Assembly (NCBI RefSeq): GCF_001677275.1 | Contig: NZ_CP016177.1 | Coordinates: 496,001-560,000 of the forward strand | DNA from: Vibrio breoganii | GTDB lineage: Bacteria; Pseudomonadota; Gammaproteobacteria; Enterobacterales; Vibrionaceae | DNA length: 64,000 bases | Direction: 5' to 3' | In this document: piece after piece, positions 8,976 through 18,302 of the stretch | Numbering within the stretch: position 1 is the first letter of the stretch | Layout of the letters: each line of letters starts with the position of its first letter | The notes under the pieces: model-generated | The model's database searches: none | Told to the model about the DNA's origin: nothing | The model's input: the letters and a program-made list of their open reading frames with translations, nothing else | Position numbers and translations under genes: made by a program

Positions 8976-10103
8976 ATGGCAAAGGAACTACAGGGTTTAA
9001 GAGATAAGATTGATTCAGTAGACAAGCAAATGCTTGATCTACTGGAGCAACGATTGAAGTTGGTAGAAGAGGTTGGTGAGGTTAAGAGCGAACATGGTCT
9101 GCCTATCTATGCCCCAGATCGTGAAGCCACAATGCTAGCATCACGTCGACAAGAAGCAGAAAAGCGTGGCGTCCCTGCTCAACTTATTGAAGATATCCTA
9201 CGCAGAGTGATGCGTGAGTCCTATGCCAGTGAAAAAGACTCTGGCTTCAAATGTCTTAAACCCGATCTGGGCGATGTGGTCATTATCGGTGGTAATGGTC
9301 AGCTAGGCGGCCTGTTCAAGAAGATGTTTGAGCTGTCAGGCTACAAGGTCAGTGTTGTAGGTAGTAAGAATTGGCACGAAGCGGACTCATTGTTTGCAAC
9401 CGCGGGTCTGGTGGTAGTGACAGTACCTATCAACAAGACTGAGTCGGTTATAGCTAAGCTAAGCAACCTGCCTAAGGATTGCATCTTATGTGATTTCACT
9501 TCCATTAAAGCCAAGCCATTACAGGCAATGATGGATGTTCACGCAGGTCCTGTCGTGGGTCTTCACCCAATGTTTGGACCCGATGTCCCTAGCCTTGCGA
9601 AGCAGGTTATCGTTCACTGTGAAGGACGCAATGCAGAAAGCTATCAATGGCTTTTAGACCAGTTTGCTATCTGGGGTGCAAGCCTATGTCCTATGGATGC
9701 AGAGCAACACGACAATGGTATGACCTTGATTCAGGCGCTTCGTCACTTTACCTCTTTTGCTTATGGCTTACACCTAAGCAAAGAAAACCCAAACATTGAT
9801 ACCTTGCTGAAGTTAAGCTCGCCAATCTATCGCCTTGAGATTGCGATGGTCGGTCGACTGTTTGCCCAGGACCCTGATCTTTACGGTGATATCATTCTCT
9901 CTTCAGAGCAAAACGTAGAGATGATCAAACGCTTCCATGCTCGATTCGGTGAGGCACTGGCGTTATTGGATAACCACGACAAAACCGCCTTTGTAGATCA
10001 GTTTAATGCGGTATCCGGATGGTTTGGCGACTACTCACAACAATTTATGAGTGAGAGTCAAAACCTGTTAAAGCAAGCCAACGATTCAATACAAAGAGAC
10101 TAG
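8976..10103 (+). CDS. tyrA: Bifunctional chorismate mutase / prephenate dehydrogenase
   Basis: A 375-residue fusion. Residues 1-90 are an AroQ-type chorismate mutase ([20 protein letters not shown], then [14 protein letters not shown]). Residues from about 100 on are an NAD-dependent prephenate dehydrogenase with the dinucleotide-binding stretch [18 protein letters not shown] (101-118) and [10 protein letters not shown] (about 196-205). It makes 4-hydroxyphenylpyruvate for tyrosine. It is second in the aroF operon, and a strong rho-independent terminator follows 7 bp after the stop. The length is normal. Confidence 0.97.
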   Translation: MAKELQGLRDKIDSVDKQMLDLLEQRLKLVEEVGEVKSEHGLPIYAPDREATMLASRRQEAEKRGVPAQLIEDILRRVMRESYASEKDSGFKCLKPDLGDVVIIGGNGQLGGLFKKMFELSGYKVSVVGSKNWHEADSLFATAGLVVVTVPINKTESVIAKLSNLPKDCILCDFTSIKAKPLQAMMDVHAGPVVGLHPMFGPDVPSLAKQVIVHCEGRNAESYQWLLDQFAIWGASLCPMDAEQHDNGMTLIQALRHFTSFAYGLHLSKENPNIDTLLKLSSPIYRLEIAMVGRLFAQDPDLYGDIILSSEQNVEMIKRFHARFGEALALLDNHDKTAFVDQFNAVSGWFGDYSQQFMSESQNLLKQANDSIQRD

Positions 10104-10110
10104 ACAAACA

Positions 10111-10136
10111 AAAGGGCCGCAATTAGCGGCCCTTTT
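10111..10136 (+). terminator. Terminator of aroF-tyrA
   Basis: 10-bp arms AAAGGGCCGC/GCGGCCCTTT with an AATTA loop, ending in a short T run. It is placed directly after tyrA. Confidence 0.88.
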
Positions 10137-10148
10137 ACTTACTATTTT

Positions 10149-10194
10149 TAGCTGATAGCTGATAGCTGATAGCTGATAGCTAGCAACTAGCAAC
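10149..10194. repeat. Heptamer tandem array TAGCTGA / TAGCAAC
   Basis: Four exact copies of TAGCTGA (10149-10176), a partial TAGC, then two exact copies of TAGCAAC (10181-10194), degrading into CTAGTAGC further on. The period is 7 bp throughout. It lies between the tyrA terminator and the convergent ettA 3' end, in non-coding DNA. Confidence 0.9.
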
Positions 10195-10216
10195 TAGTAG
10201 CTTGCAGCTTACCTGC

Positions 10217-11884
10217 TTATTTACTCACACGCTTATACTTGATGCGGTGTGGTTCAGCCGCTTCAGGACCAAGCGTCTTCTTCAGCCATTCCATGTATTC
10301 GTTGTAGTTACCTTCGTAGAAGTTAACCTGACCCTCATCACGGTAGTCGATGATGTGAGTTGCGATACGATCAAGGAACCAACGGTCATGCGAGATAACC
10401 ATTGCGCAGCCAGGGAACTCAAGTAGAGCTTCTTCTAGTGCACGCAGGGTTTCCACATCAAGGTCATTGGTTGGCTCATCGAGAAGCAATACGTTGCCGC
10501 CCGTTTTAAGAAGCTTAGCAAGGTGAACACGGTTACGTTCACCACCAGAAAGCTCTCCGATGATTTTTTGCTGATCTGAGCCTTTGAAGTTAAAGCGCGA
10601 GCAGTAAGCACGAGCTGGGATTTCAAAGTTGTTGATCTTGATGATGTCAGCACCCTCAGAGATCTCTTGGAAGACAGTCTTCTTGTTATCCATGCTATCA
10701 CGGAACTGATCAACAGAAGCCAGCTTAACGGTATCACCCATTTCAACACTGCCTGAATCAGGCTGTTCTGTGCCACTTAGCATCTTGAATAGCGTTGATT
10801 TACCTGCACCATTGGCGCCGATAATACCGACGATAGCACCCTTTGGCATGCTGAATGACAAGTCATCGATAAGCACTCGGCCATCAAAAGATTTGGTTAG
10901 GTTCTTAACCTCGATAACTTTGTCACCTAGACGCTCACCTGGTGGGATGAACAATTCATTGGTTTCGTTACGCTTCTGACGATCACCGCTTTGCAGTTCT
11001 TCAAAGCGAGCCATACGAGCCTTAGACTTAGATTGACGACCTTTAGGGTTTTGACGAACCCACTCAAGCTCTTTCTCGATAGTCTTTTGACGAGCGCTCT
11101 CTTGAGAGGACTCTTGTTGTAGACGTGCATCTTTTTGCTCAAGCCAAGAGGTGTAGTTACCTTGCCATGGAATACCTTCACCACGGTCAAGTTCTAGAAT
11201 CCAACCAGCAGCGTTATCTAGGAAGTAACGGTCGTGGGTAATCGCCACAACGGTGCCTGTATAGTCAACAAGGAAGCGTTCTAGCCATGCAACAGACTCT
11301 GCGTCCAAGTGGTTGGTTGGCTCATCAAGAAGCAACATGTCAGGCTTTTCAAGAAGCAGACGACAGATAGCAACACGGCGACGCTCACCACCCGATAGGT
11401 GTTCAATCTTGGCATCCCACTCAGGTAGGCGAAGTGCATCAGCAGCACGCTCAAGAGAGTTCTCAAGGTTGTGTCCGTCTTTCGCTTGGATAAGCGCTTC
11501 TAGGTCACCTTGCTCTTTCGCGAGAGCATCAAAATCAGCATCAGGTTCAGCGTAAGCCGCGTAAACCTCGTCTAGGCGCTTCATTGCACCCGCTACGTCA
11601 GATACTGCTTCTTCAACGATTTCACGAACGGTCTTGGATTCATCCAGCTTAGGTTCCTGTGGAAGGTAACCAACGTTCAGCCCAGGTTGAGGGCGTGCTT
11701 CACCGTCGATGTCTGTATCGATACCCGCCATGATGCGAAGAAGTGTCGACTTACCAGCACCGTTTAGACCAAGAACACCAATCTTGGCGCCAGGGAAGAA
11801 ACTGAGAGAGATGTCTTTTAGGATTTGACGTTTTGGTGGCACAATTTTGCTCACCCGAGACATGGTATAGACGTATTCAGCCAT
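10217..11884 (-). CDS. ettA: Energy-dependent translational throttle protein EttA (ABC-F)
   Basis: A 555-residue soluble ABC-F ATPase with two nucleotide-binding domains and no membrane segments. Walker A GLNGAGKST (about residues 39-47) and GANGAGKST (near 330); signatures HLSGGERRRVA and ELSGGERNRVH; Walker B LLLDEPTNHLD and LLLDEPTNDLD. The linker between them is rich in Lys/Arg/Glu (the P-site tRNA-interaction motif region, KARMARFEEL). EttA binds the ribosomal E site and throttles initiation when the ADP:ATP ratio is high. Size and sequence match E. coli EttA (555 aa). It is monocistronic and convergent with tyrA. Confidence 0.97.
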   Translation of the reverse strand: MAEYVYTMSRVSKIVPPKRQILKDISLSFFPGAKIGVLGLNGAGKSTLLRIMAGIDTDIDGEARPQPGLNVGYLPQEPKLDESKTVREIVEEAVSDVAGAMKRLDEVYAAYAEPDADFDALAKEQGDLEALIQAKDGHNLENSLERAADALRLPEWDAKIEHLSGGERRRVAICRLLLEKPDMLLLDEPTNHLDAESVAWLERFLVDYTGTVVAITHDRYFLDNAAGWILELDRGEGIPWQGNYTSWLEQKDARLQQESSQESARQKTIEKELEWVRQNPKGRQSKSKARMARFEELQSGDRQKRNETNELFIPPGERLGDKVIEVKNLTKSFDGRVLIDDLSFSMPKGAIVGIIGANGAGKSTLFKMLSGTEQPDSGSVEMGDTVKLASVDQFRDSMDNKKTVFQEISEGADIIKINNFEIPARAYCSRFNFKGSDQQKIIGELSGGERNRVHLAKLLKTGGNVLLLDEPTNDLDVETLRALEEALLEFPGCAMVISHDRWFLDRIATHIIDYRDEGQVNFYEGNYNEYMEWLKKTLGPEAAEPHRIKYKRVSK

Positions 11885-12082
11885 TACCTAGAGATCCTGT
11901 GTTAAATGGAGATAAAGCGTTATTTTATACCATGCGAGCGCTTTTTGTTACTGCGTAAGACGCAAAATCCTACCTCCTTGAATTCATAAATAGTTATTTA
12001 CATGTTTCTTACAAATGTCACCAATTGTTGCGTATTATGAAAGAAGGCAATTGAACCATTATCATCACCGTAAGAGAGAAAT

Positions 12083-14005
12083 ATGTCTGCATTCATCAAA
12101 TGGTTAGGAGTAGGGGTAGGGATGGTTTCCCTATCTGTCTCAGCATTAACACTGCAACAACAGCGAGATATGTATGAGGAAGCTCAATCTCTAATCACTG
12201 AAAACAAGTTAACCGAATATCAACCTCTTAGAAAACAAATAGATAGTTACGCACTGACTCCTTATCTGGACTATCGCGTGTATATGACTGATATCGCGAC
12301 GCGTACTCCTGATGAAGTCGAGCAGTACATTAAAGACCACTATCAATACCCTTTTTCTCAGTCGGTGAGAGGGGCTTATCTTGATGCGTTAGTCGAAGCG
12401 GAAGATTGGCACGGGTTTTATCGCTTTCAAGCCAATAAACCACGAATGCAAAGTTACCAATGCAGCTACTACTTTGCTCAGTATCAAGTAGGAAAAACCG
12501 TTGATGCGTTTAAGGGGGCATCAGAGTTGTGGCTGACTGGCTCAAGTGTCGCACCTGAGTGTGATGAATTATTTGAAGCTTGGAGCGACGCAGGGTTGCG
12601 CAAGGATGAACTGATCTTGCAACGTATTGAGCTGGCATTTGCGCGTCGTAATGGTCGATTATTGAATCACCTAAAAGATCTACCTAAGTCGGAAGCAGCA
12701 AGAGAAAACGCAGTCGCCATCTATAACCTATACAAAAATAAATCGAAGATAGAAAAGTTTGCCACTTCTCAGCCTCAGAGTGAAATAAATAAGAAGGTCT
12801 CCTTGGCCGCGTTGAAGCGCATTACTTATCAAGAAGCGAATCCAGAGCTTGCCATACAGGTATTAGACAATGTGGCAAAGGCTCAGCAGTTTTCCGATAA
12901 AGAGTATCAAGATACGGCAGATTACATCGCTTATAGCTTGATTAACACGGAAGACGAAGACCTTGCTAAGTGGCGTGATAAAGCGCTTTTGAGCAGTACT
13001 AATCCTAAATGGCTGGAGCGAAGAGCGCGCTTAGCCATTCAACATCAGGATTGGAAAGGTCTCGATGTGTGGATCAGCAAGCTGCCAAGCAAAGAGAAAA
13101 ACTCCAAGCGCTGGAAGTACTGGCAAGCTCGTACGGATATCGCTTTAGGTGATGTTGAGAAGGGCAAGGCTCAGATGCAGAGTCTACTCGGTGAAAGAAA
13201 CTTCTACAGCATTGCCGCTGCAGACTATCTAGGTAAGCCGATTAAATACAGCACCTCTGTGTTGACTGAGCAGAAGGCATCGGTCAAGCCATTCTCATCG
13301 TCACTGGCACGAATAAAAGAACTGATTGCCGTTGATAAGATCACTGCTGCAAAACGTGAGTGGCGCTGGTTATTGGCGCGCGCCAATGCCGAGCAGAAAA
13401 AAGCATTGGCCCAATATGCAGCATCGATGCGTTGGAATCACCTGACCGTCATTGCCACTATTGATGCCAAGATGTGGGATCATATTAGTTTACGCTTTCC
13501 TATTGCACATCAATGGTGGTTTAACTTTTATGCTGAGAAATACGATCTTGATCCTGTGACCCTGATGGCGTTGGCAAGACAAGAAAGTGCGTTAGATATT
13601 GATGCCCAATCACCCGTTGGGGCGCGCGGACTAATGCAGATTATGCCAAAAACAGCCTCATATACGGCCAAGAAGTACGATATCGACTACGCCGGTGAAG
13701 ATGAGCTGTTTGAGGTGAATAAGAATATAGAAATAGGTAGCCAATACCTTGCGGGGTTACTTGGTGACTATCAGGGCAATCGCATACTGGCGTTTGGCGC
13801 TTATAACGCAGGGCCACATCGAGTTAAGCTTTGGAGAAAGCGCACTGGCGGGAAAGTGGATGCCTACTCGTATATTGAAGCGATCCCATTTAAAGAAACC
13901 CGTGGCTACATTCAAAATATCCTGATGTTTGAGGTCTATTACCGCGACATTTTAAACGAGCAAGGGTCATTTTTATCTGACTTAGAGTCTGAAATGAAGT
14001 ATTAA
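12083..14005 (+). CDS. slt: Soluble lytic murein transglycosylase Slt70
   Basis: A 640-residue periplasmic enzyme. The signal peptide (about 1-22, ending VSLSVSALT) is followed by a long alpha-helical superhelical U/L domain, then the C-terminal catalytic domain. The catalytic glutamate is in ALARQESALD (near 503), followed by SPVGARGLMQIMP and LAFGAYNAGPHRV, the goose-lysozyme-like SLT fold. It cleaves the MurNAc-GlcNAc bond to form 1,6-anhydroMurNAc, the species recycled by NagZ, AnmK and MurQ elsewhere in this window. The length is close to E. coli Slt70 (645). It lies 32 bp upstream of trpR, as in enterobacteria. Confidence 0.96.
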   Translation: MSAFIKWLGVGVGMVSLSVSALTLQQQRDMYEEAQSLITENKLTEYQPLRKQIDSYALTPYLDYRVYMTDIATRTPDEVEQYIKDHYQYPFSQSVRGAYLDALVEAEDWHGFYRFQANKPRMQSYQCSYYFAQYQVGKTVDAFKGASELWLTGSSVAPECDELFEAWSDAGLRKDELILQRIELAFARRNGRLLNHLKDLPKSEAARENAVAIYNLYKNKSKIEKFATSQPQSEINKKVSLAALKRITYQEANPELAIQVLDNVAKAQQFSDKEYQDTADYIAYSLINTEDEDLAKWRDKALLSSTNPKWLERRARLAIQHQDWKGLDVWISKLPSKEKNSKRWKYWQARTDIALGDVEKGKAQMQSLLGERNFYSIAAADYLGKPIKYSTSVLTEQKASVKPFSSSLARIKELIAVDKITAAKREWRWLLARANAEQKKALAQYAASMRWNHLTVIATIDAKMWDHISLRFPIAHQWWFNFYAEKYDLDPVTLMALARQESALDIDAQSPVGARGLMQIMPKTASYTAKKYDIDYAGEDELFEVNKNIEIGSQYLAGLLGDYQGNRILAFGAYNAGPHRVKLWRKRTGGKVDAYSYIEAIPFKETRGYIQNILMFEVYYRDILNEQGSFLSDLESEMKY

Positions 14006-14037
14006 TAGGGGAGTTTCAATTAGTCAGTCAACATACT

Positions 14038-14334
14038 ATGAATTCAGTTGAGCAAGAGTGGCAAAAGCTGCTTTTCACCATCGCCAAGGCCACAGAAGAA
14101 GGAGAGCATCAGACACTACTGTCGATTATGCTCACTCCTGACGAAAAAGAGGCCTTGGTCACTCGCGCCAAAATTTTGCATAAATTGCTTAATGAGAAAT
14201 GCTCACAGCGCCAGATCAGCCAAGAATTGGGTGTGGGTATTGCGACGGTGACGCGCGGGTCTAATGAGTTAAAGAGGCGTTCAGAAGAGGAACAGCAACT
14301 GGTTTCTCGCCTGCTTAAACCCTTCATAGAATAA
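14038..14334 (+). CDS. trpR: Trp operon repressor
   Basis: A 98-residue all-helical repressor (E. coli TrpR is 108). The family's DNA-binding helix-turn-helix is seen in CSQRQISQELGVGIATVTRG (about 60-79), preceded by the core MLTPDEKEALVTRAKI. With tryptophan bound it represses trp biosynthesis genes and usually aroH/mtr-type targets; none of those are in the window. It follows slt in the same direction and a hairpin terminator comes after it. The ribosome-binding site is poor, which may mean low expression. Confidence 0.95.
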   Translation: MNSVEQEWQKLLFTIAKATEEGEHQTLLSIMLTPDEKEALVTRAKILHKLLNEKCSQRQISQELGVGIATVTRGSNELKRRSEEEQQLVSRLLKPFIE

Positions 14335-14368
14335 AGCCTCAGCACCAATTAAAGATACTGAGGCTTTT
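14333..14368 (+). terminator. Terminator of trpR
   Basis: Arms AAGCCTCAG (14334-14342) and CTGAGGCTT (14358-14366) with a short T run. A second hairpin, AAGACGC/GCGTCTT at 14384-14404, overlaps the end of yjjX and could serve the other strand. Confidence 0.7.
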
Positions 14369-14391
14369 GGTGTCGTTTGTGGTCAAGACGC

Positions 14392-14907
14392 TTAAAAGGC
14401 GTCTTGGTTAACAAATGGGATTAAAGCCAAGATCAAAGCTTGGTGATACACACTGCTTCGGCTCAATCGGTTATTCGTTAAGATACCAATCGCGCCGCCT
14501 TTTTGTTTTATGTTGTTTGTGCCATAGACTTCATCCATCGCATCCCCGAGCTCTTTGCCTTGCTCTATTAAGCTCAACACCTTGGGAGGCAGCATCAAAC
14601 TAGACGAGCGTGACTCTCCATGCTGATCCTTTGATTCTATGACCATCCACGCAAACGTGGCATTGCCTTCAATACCCGCCTCAAGCCCCACATAATAATC
14701 CGCACTTTGGATGACTTGTTTTGCATTTGAAACACGATTTTGAGCGCCTAGTTTCGTCTCTTCGTTAGAGAGTGGCTGGTCACTCACTTCGCTATCAACA
14801 CTCACACCATCAAAGCTGAAGGCTTGCTCAGGAAATACCTCACCAAAAGCACTTTCCACCGCTTTTATTTTGGCAGGGTTCAGAGAGGCGACAATGACTG
14901 TTTGCAT
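14392..14907 (-). CDS. yjjX: Inosine/xanthosine triphosphatase
   Basis: A 171-residue YjjX/NTPase family protein (ITPase fold). It hydrolyses ITP and XTP, keeping deaminated purines out of nucleic acids; E. coli YjjX also binds EF-Tu. The N-terminal MQTVIVASLNPAKIKAVESA contains the substrate-binding SLNPxK motif, and DYYVGLEAGIEGN (about 70-82) is the second family block. The length is typical. It follows pheA on the minus strand 12 bp after that gene's stop... that is, it is downstream of pheA and probably cotranscribed with it. It is convergent with trpR. Confidence 0.92.
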   Translation of the reverse strand: MQTVIVASLNPAKIKAVESAFGEVFPEQAFSFDGVSVDSEVSDQPLSNEETKLGAQNRVSNAKQVIQSADYYVGLEAGIEGNATFAWMVIESKDQHGESRSSSLMLPPKVLSLIEQGKELGDAMDEVYGTNNIKQKGGAIGILTNNRLSRSSVYHQALILALIPFVNQDAF

Positions 14908-14919
14908 CTTAATGCTCTC

Positions 14920-16098
14920 CTATGGAACCTTAATCTGAGTAGGCTTGATATTCTCACTTGGATAACAGCCCAACACCTTTAGGAAACGAGTGATTTTCAC
15001 TAGTTCGTTGATGGCCATCTGGGTAGCTTGTGAGTCTAAGTGCGCCTCAAGGTCCATATAGAACATTTCTTCCCAAGGGTTACCCATGATTGGGCGTGAT
15101 TCTAGCTTGGTAATGTTGATGCTGTGGCGCTGCAATACCAACAGCGTTTCAACAAGCGAACCTGCCTCTTGAGAGGTGGACATGATCAGGGTTGTTTTCG
15201 CTGGGATCTGATCCGAAACGCTAACAGATTTACGAGCGACAACAATGAAGCGCGTATGGTTTTCTGTTTGGTTGGCGATATTTTCTTGTACGTTTTGCAG
15301 GCCATATAGCTTGCCACTTAATGCGTTACCAATGGCGGCTGCATCAGGACGATTAAGCTCTTTCACCTTCAGCATGGCATCTGCTGTACTTGCGCAGGTC
15401 TCTAGTTTAACGCCCTTCAAGCGTCCCAAGAAGTCACTGCATTGCTGGTGAGGCTGTGGATGAGAGTAAAGGGTCTTAATCTCTTCTAATCGCACGTCTG
15501 TTGTGGATAGTAGGCAGTGCTCAATAGGTTGTGATAGTTCACCAACGATATACAAGGTAGTGTGCTGGAGTAGGTCGTATACCTCGTTGATAGAGCCAGA
15601 GCTGGTGTTCTCTATTGGCAATACGCCGTAGTCGGCATGCCCAGACTCAACCGTTTTGGTGACCTCTTTAAAGGAATCACAGTTGAGTTCTATAAGGTCT
15701 GTATTACGACGGCTGAAGTAATCGCGACTTGCTAGGTGTGAATATGATCCTTTAGCCCCCAAGAAAGCGACTCTTGCCAGTGGTTTACGCTGCAGAGCAG
15801 GGTTCACTAGATTTTGCAGGTAGGATTGCTGCAGCAATACAGAATCTTCAATGATGGTGTGAAATACCTTAGTGATGTATTCTGCATCCAATTGGTACTT
15901 GTCTTTACCATTGTTGATCAGTTTAACAAGGAGCTGCTGCTCTCTATCTGCATCGCGAACAGGCTTCGATGTTTCCACTTTGCTTTTCGCAACTTCTAGG
16001 CTCAAGCTACGACGCTCTGACAGCAAACTCAGTAGCTTGTCATCTAGAACATTGAGTCGATTGCGAATTTCATCGAGAGAAAGTGGTGTTTCAGCCAT
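14920..16098 (-). CDS. pheA: Bifunctional chorismate mutase / prephenate dehydratase (P-protein)
   Basis: A 392-residue three-domain enzyme. The AroQ chorismate mutase (about 1-90, LDEIRNRLNVLDDKLLSLLS) is followed by prephenate dehydratase (about 105-285, VAFLGAKGSYSHLA, LPIENTSSGSINEVYD, and the catalytic-region TRF in ENHTRFIVVAR) and by a C-terminal ACT domain (about 298-378, with the phenylalanine-binding ESRP motif). It makes phenylpyruvate for phenylalanine and is feedback inhibited by it. A possible promoter (TTGACC, 16168-16173 on the minus strand) lies between it and the raiA terminator. I found no phenylalanine-rich leader peptide, so the enterobacterial attenuator appears absent. 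Confidence 0.97.
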   Translation of the reverse strand: MAETPLSLDEIRNRLNVLDDKLLSLLSERRSLSLEVAKSKVETSKPVRDADREQQLLVKLINNGKDKYQLDAEYITKVFHTIIEDSVLLQQSYLQNLVNPALQRKPLARVAFLGAKGSYSHLASRDYFSRRNTDLIELNCDSFKEVTKTVESGHADYGVLPIENTSSGSINEVYDLLQHTTLYIVGELSQPIEHCLLSTTDVRLEEIKTLYSHPQPHQQCSDFLGRLKGVKLETCASTADAMLKVKELNRPDAAAIGNALSGKLYGLQNVQENIANQTENHTRFIVVARKSVSVSDQIPAKTTLIMSTSQEAGSLVETLLVLQRHSINITKLESRPIMGNPWEEMFYMDLEAHLDSQATQMAINELVKITRFLKVLGCYPSENIKPTQIKVP

Positions 16099-16174
16099 TC
16101 CTAATTCCTTTATATGGGGGGTGAAAAAGTGATATACGATTCACAATAAGCTAAGGCGGGAATTAGGGTCAAGG

Positions 16175-16201
16175 AAAAACAGCGCCATATAGGCGCTGTT
16201 T
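16175..16201 (-). terminator. Terminator of raiA
   Basis: 10-bp arms AAACAGCGCC/GGCGCTGTTT around a 5-base loop (16177-16201), followed on the minus strand by TTTTT. It separates raiA from pheA. Confidence 0.88.
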
Positions 16202-16226
16202 GTGAAAGTTAAGTTCCAGTGATCTG

Positions 16227-16583
16227 TTAGTAGACTTCTTCTTCTTCAATGACTGGCTCTTCTGGTTCAGCAGGAACCTCTGCATGACTCGCTCGTCGTG
16301 CTTCTGGTTTGTGACGAAGTTTGTTCAGTTGTCTCTCTAATTTTTGTTCTACTTCGTTGATGGCAGTGTATAGGTCCGCGTGAACAGCTGAGGCAACCAG
16401 TTGGCCTTTTGGTACGCTAAGTACGGCTTCAAATTTCTTATTCTTGTTTGGCTCTTCTTGGAAGCTAGCGTTGCAACCAATAATGTCGACTTGCCACTTT
16501 TCTAATTTTTTAAATTTTTCTTCAATGTGAGCGCGAATCGCAGAGGTGATTTCGATGTTTTTGCCAGTGATATTCATTTTCAT
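16227..16583 (-). CDS. raiA: Ribosome-associated inhibitor RaiA / short hibernation factor
   Basis: A 118-residue protein of the HPF/YfiA family. It binds the decoding centre of the small ribosomal subunit in stationary phase or stress and blocks translation. It has the family opening MNITGKNIEITSAIRAHIEEKFKK, shown here as MNITGKNIEI plus a basic helix, and YTAINEVEQKLERQLNKLRH near residues 77-96. The acidic C-terminal tail (EEPVIEEEEVY) is the RaiA feature that keeps ribosomes as 70S monomers, unlike short HPF. It is near pheA, as in E. coli. Start: ATG 16583 with a second ATG two codons later; either is possible. Confidence 0.92.
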   Translation of the reverse strand: MKMNITGKNIEITSAIRAHIEEKFKKLEKWQVDIIGCNASFQEEPNKNKKFEAVLSVPKGQLVASAVHADLYTAINEVEQKLERQLNKLRHKPEARRASHAEVPAEPEEPVIEEEEVY

Positions 16584-16850
16584 ATATGTCGCTTCCTCTG
16601 TGTAAACCCCTTATGGGATGAATTCAGATTACGACGCTAATGAAATGTTTTTTGTGATCTGCGTCACATTAAGGCGTAGTTGTTTAATAGCCGGTAATGT
16701 TTGTGATTATTTGCATAGCTTTGCAAGAAAACCCTTGCGGTCATCACTTTTTGATGTCAAATTTGAATGGATAGAGGCACTAAGAATCAATGATTTTTAG
16801 TGCCTCTGTTGGTTCTATAGCTGCTTGATTTATAACGCAAGTGGACGGAA
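16584..16850. other. Intergenic region between raiA and mltF
   Basis: Non-coding stretch of 267 bp. It would hold the raiA promoter on the minus strand. A 9-bp inverted repeat AGAGGCACT/AGTGCCTCT at 16772-16808 lies downstream of mltF and could be its terminator, but no T run follows on the minus strand. The 60-residue frame at 16618-16800 has no recognisable features and looks spurious. Confidence 0.5.
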
Positions 16851-18302
16851 CTAATCATCAACGTCAAAGATTAACTGCACCGCTTCGATCTCTTCAATTA
16901 ATTCACTGTTATGTTCGTTTCGCTGATCTTGGATCTCACCTAGTTGTTTATAGATGGTGTAGTAGCGATTGATGTTGGCAACATACTGTACAGGTTCACG
17001 GCCAATGTTGCGTCGAGCCACAATCTCAACATTGTTAAACCATACGTTATGGTCAAAGCCTTGCTTCTTCGCCAATGCTCGCATTCTGCGTATCTTAGCT
17101 GGGCCTGCATTGTAGGAAGCTAGGCTAAAGTAAACTTTATCGTTGGCCTCGATGTCTGGGTCGCTAAAGTATCTGTCGTGAATAAAGCGAAGGTATTTTG
17201 TGCCAGCGTGAATGTTGTTTTCAACGGGCTTGATATTGGGAATGTTGATGTAAGGGTCTCTCGCCGTAGCAGGTAATACCTGCATTATGCCAACGGCTCC
17301 TCGATGTGAGACCTTGCTGTTGTCTAAACCTGATTCTTGGAAAGCTTGAGCCGATAACATAACCCAATCAATCTCGTACTCCTGTCCATAGCGCTCAAAC
17401 AACTTAGACAAGTTTGCTAACCTTTCCATTTTTTTTGGATTCAATGCACGAGTCAACCAGCGGGTGTCTTGTAGGTATTTACCGTAGATGACATTACCCA
17501 GTAAGGTTCCCCCCTTGGCGGTCTTCAAGTAGCGGTTAATGACCTTTTTAAATTCAGGGCTGTCATGGCGCAGAGCCCATGCAATTTGTCCGTCAGTACG
17601 CAATGGCAATTGCTCGTGTACCTGAACGTTTTCCATGACGTTCACCCATAATTGCGCTTTGTGGCTATCAATGATGGTGGCTGGAATCAGCCCTTGATTG
17701 ACCATTTCGATCAGTTCAATGTCTTGAAGGTTTTCTTGAATAAAGTTGACTCTAACCGGCGTGAGTCCGTTGCTGGATAGCTTTCGGTTGAGAACTTGGA
17801 TGCTTTCAAAGTAGCTTGAACTGGCGCGTATCCACACTTCCATGCCACTGGCCTGCTCGAAGGAGATAATTTCTTCAACCTTGTCACTGGTTAGAAACAG
17901 TTCATTCACCCCATTTAGGATAGGGGTGCTGAAATCGATGATCTTCTCTCGGCGTTCTGTAATGGTAAGGTTTGCTACCGCAATATCACCATATCCCTCA
18001 TTCAAAGCGTCAAACAGTTCGTCTCTGGCAACTGGAATAATTTTAACCCTCATAAAAGGGTGCGCCTTCTTGAGGTTCATTTCGAAGTGATGAAGTTGTT
18101 CGGCGATAATGCCTTTGGGTCTACCACCCTCGACATAATAAAAACCAAGATCAGCGGATACTAATGCGCGTACAACGCCCTTCTCTTTAAGGGTTTTATA
18201 GTCACCAGTATAGGTATTGTTAAGTAAAGGAGACAGCTCCAATGCTTGTGTAGAAAAGGATATTAACGATGAGGCAAGTAGCCAAATTACAAGATTTTTC
18301 AT
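16851..18302 (-). CDS. mltF: Membrane-bound lytic transglycosylase MltF-like
   Basis: A 483-residue envelope protein. The signal peptide (1-20, ending STQALE) is followed by a periplasmic solute-binding-protein-like domain (about 40-270; GIIAEQLHHFEMNL, DIAVANLTITERREKIIDFS), then an SLT catalytic domain with the catalytic glutamate in LSAQAFQESGLD (near 320), GAVGIMQVLP and YNAGPAKIRRMR. This SBP-SLT order defines the MltF family; E. coli MltF is about 518 residues. The ribosome-binding site (GGAA at 18308-18313 on the minus strand) lies inside a third copy of a repeat that also forms the upstream hairpin, which suggests RNA-level control (see 18303-18376). Confidence 0.9.
   Translation of the reverse strand: MKNLVIWLLASSLISFSTQALELSPLLNNTYTGDYKTLKEKGVVRALVSADLGFYYVEGGRPKGIIAEQLHHFEMNLKKAHPFMRVKIIPVARDELFDALNEGYGDIAVANLTITERREKIIDFSTPILNGVNELFLTSDKVEEIISFEQASGMEVWIRASSSYFESIQVLNRKLSSNGLTPVRVNFIQENLQDIELIEMVNQGLIPATIIDSHKAQLWVNVMENVQVHEQLPLRTDGQIAWALRHDSPEFKKVINRYLKTAKGGTLLGNVIYGKYLQDTRWLTRALNPKKMERLANLSKLFERYGQEYEIDWVMLSAQAFQESGLDNSKVSHRGAVGIMQVLPATARDPYINIPNIKPVENNIHAGTKYLRFIHDRYFSDPDIEANDKVYFSLASYNAGPAKIRRMRALAKKQGFDHNVWFNNVEIVARRNIGREPVQYVANINRYYTIYKQLGEIQDQRNEHNSELIEEIEAVQLIFDVDD

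Noticed and set aside
10149..10194. CRISPR array
   Set aside because: The 7-bp units are contiguous, without unique spacers, and no cas genes are present. The same applies to 30489-30523.
16618..16800. 60-residue frame between raiA and mltF
   Set aside because: No ribosome-binding site, no family resemblance; it crosses an inverted repeat.
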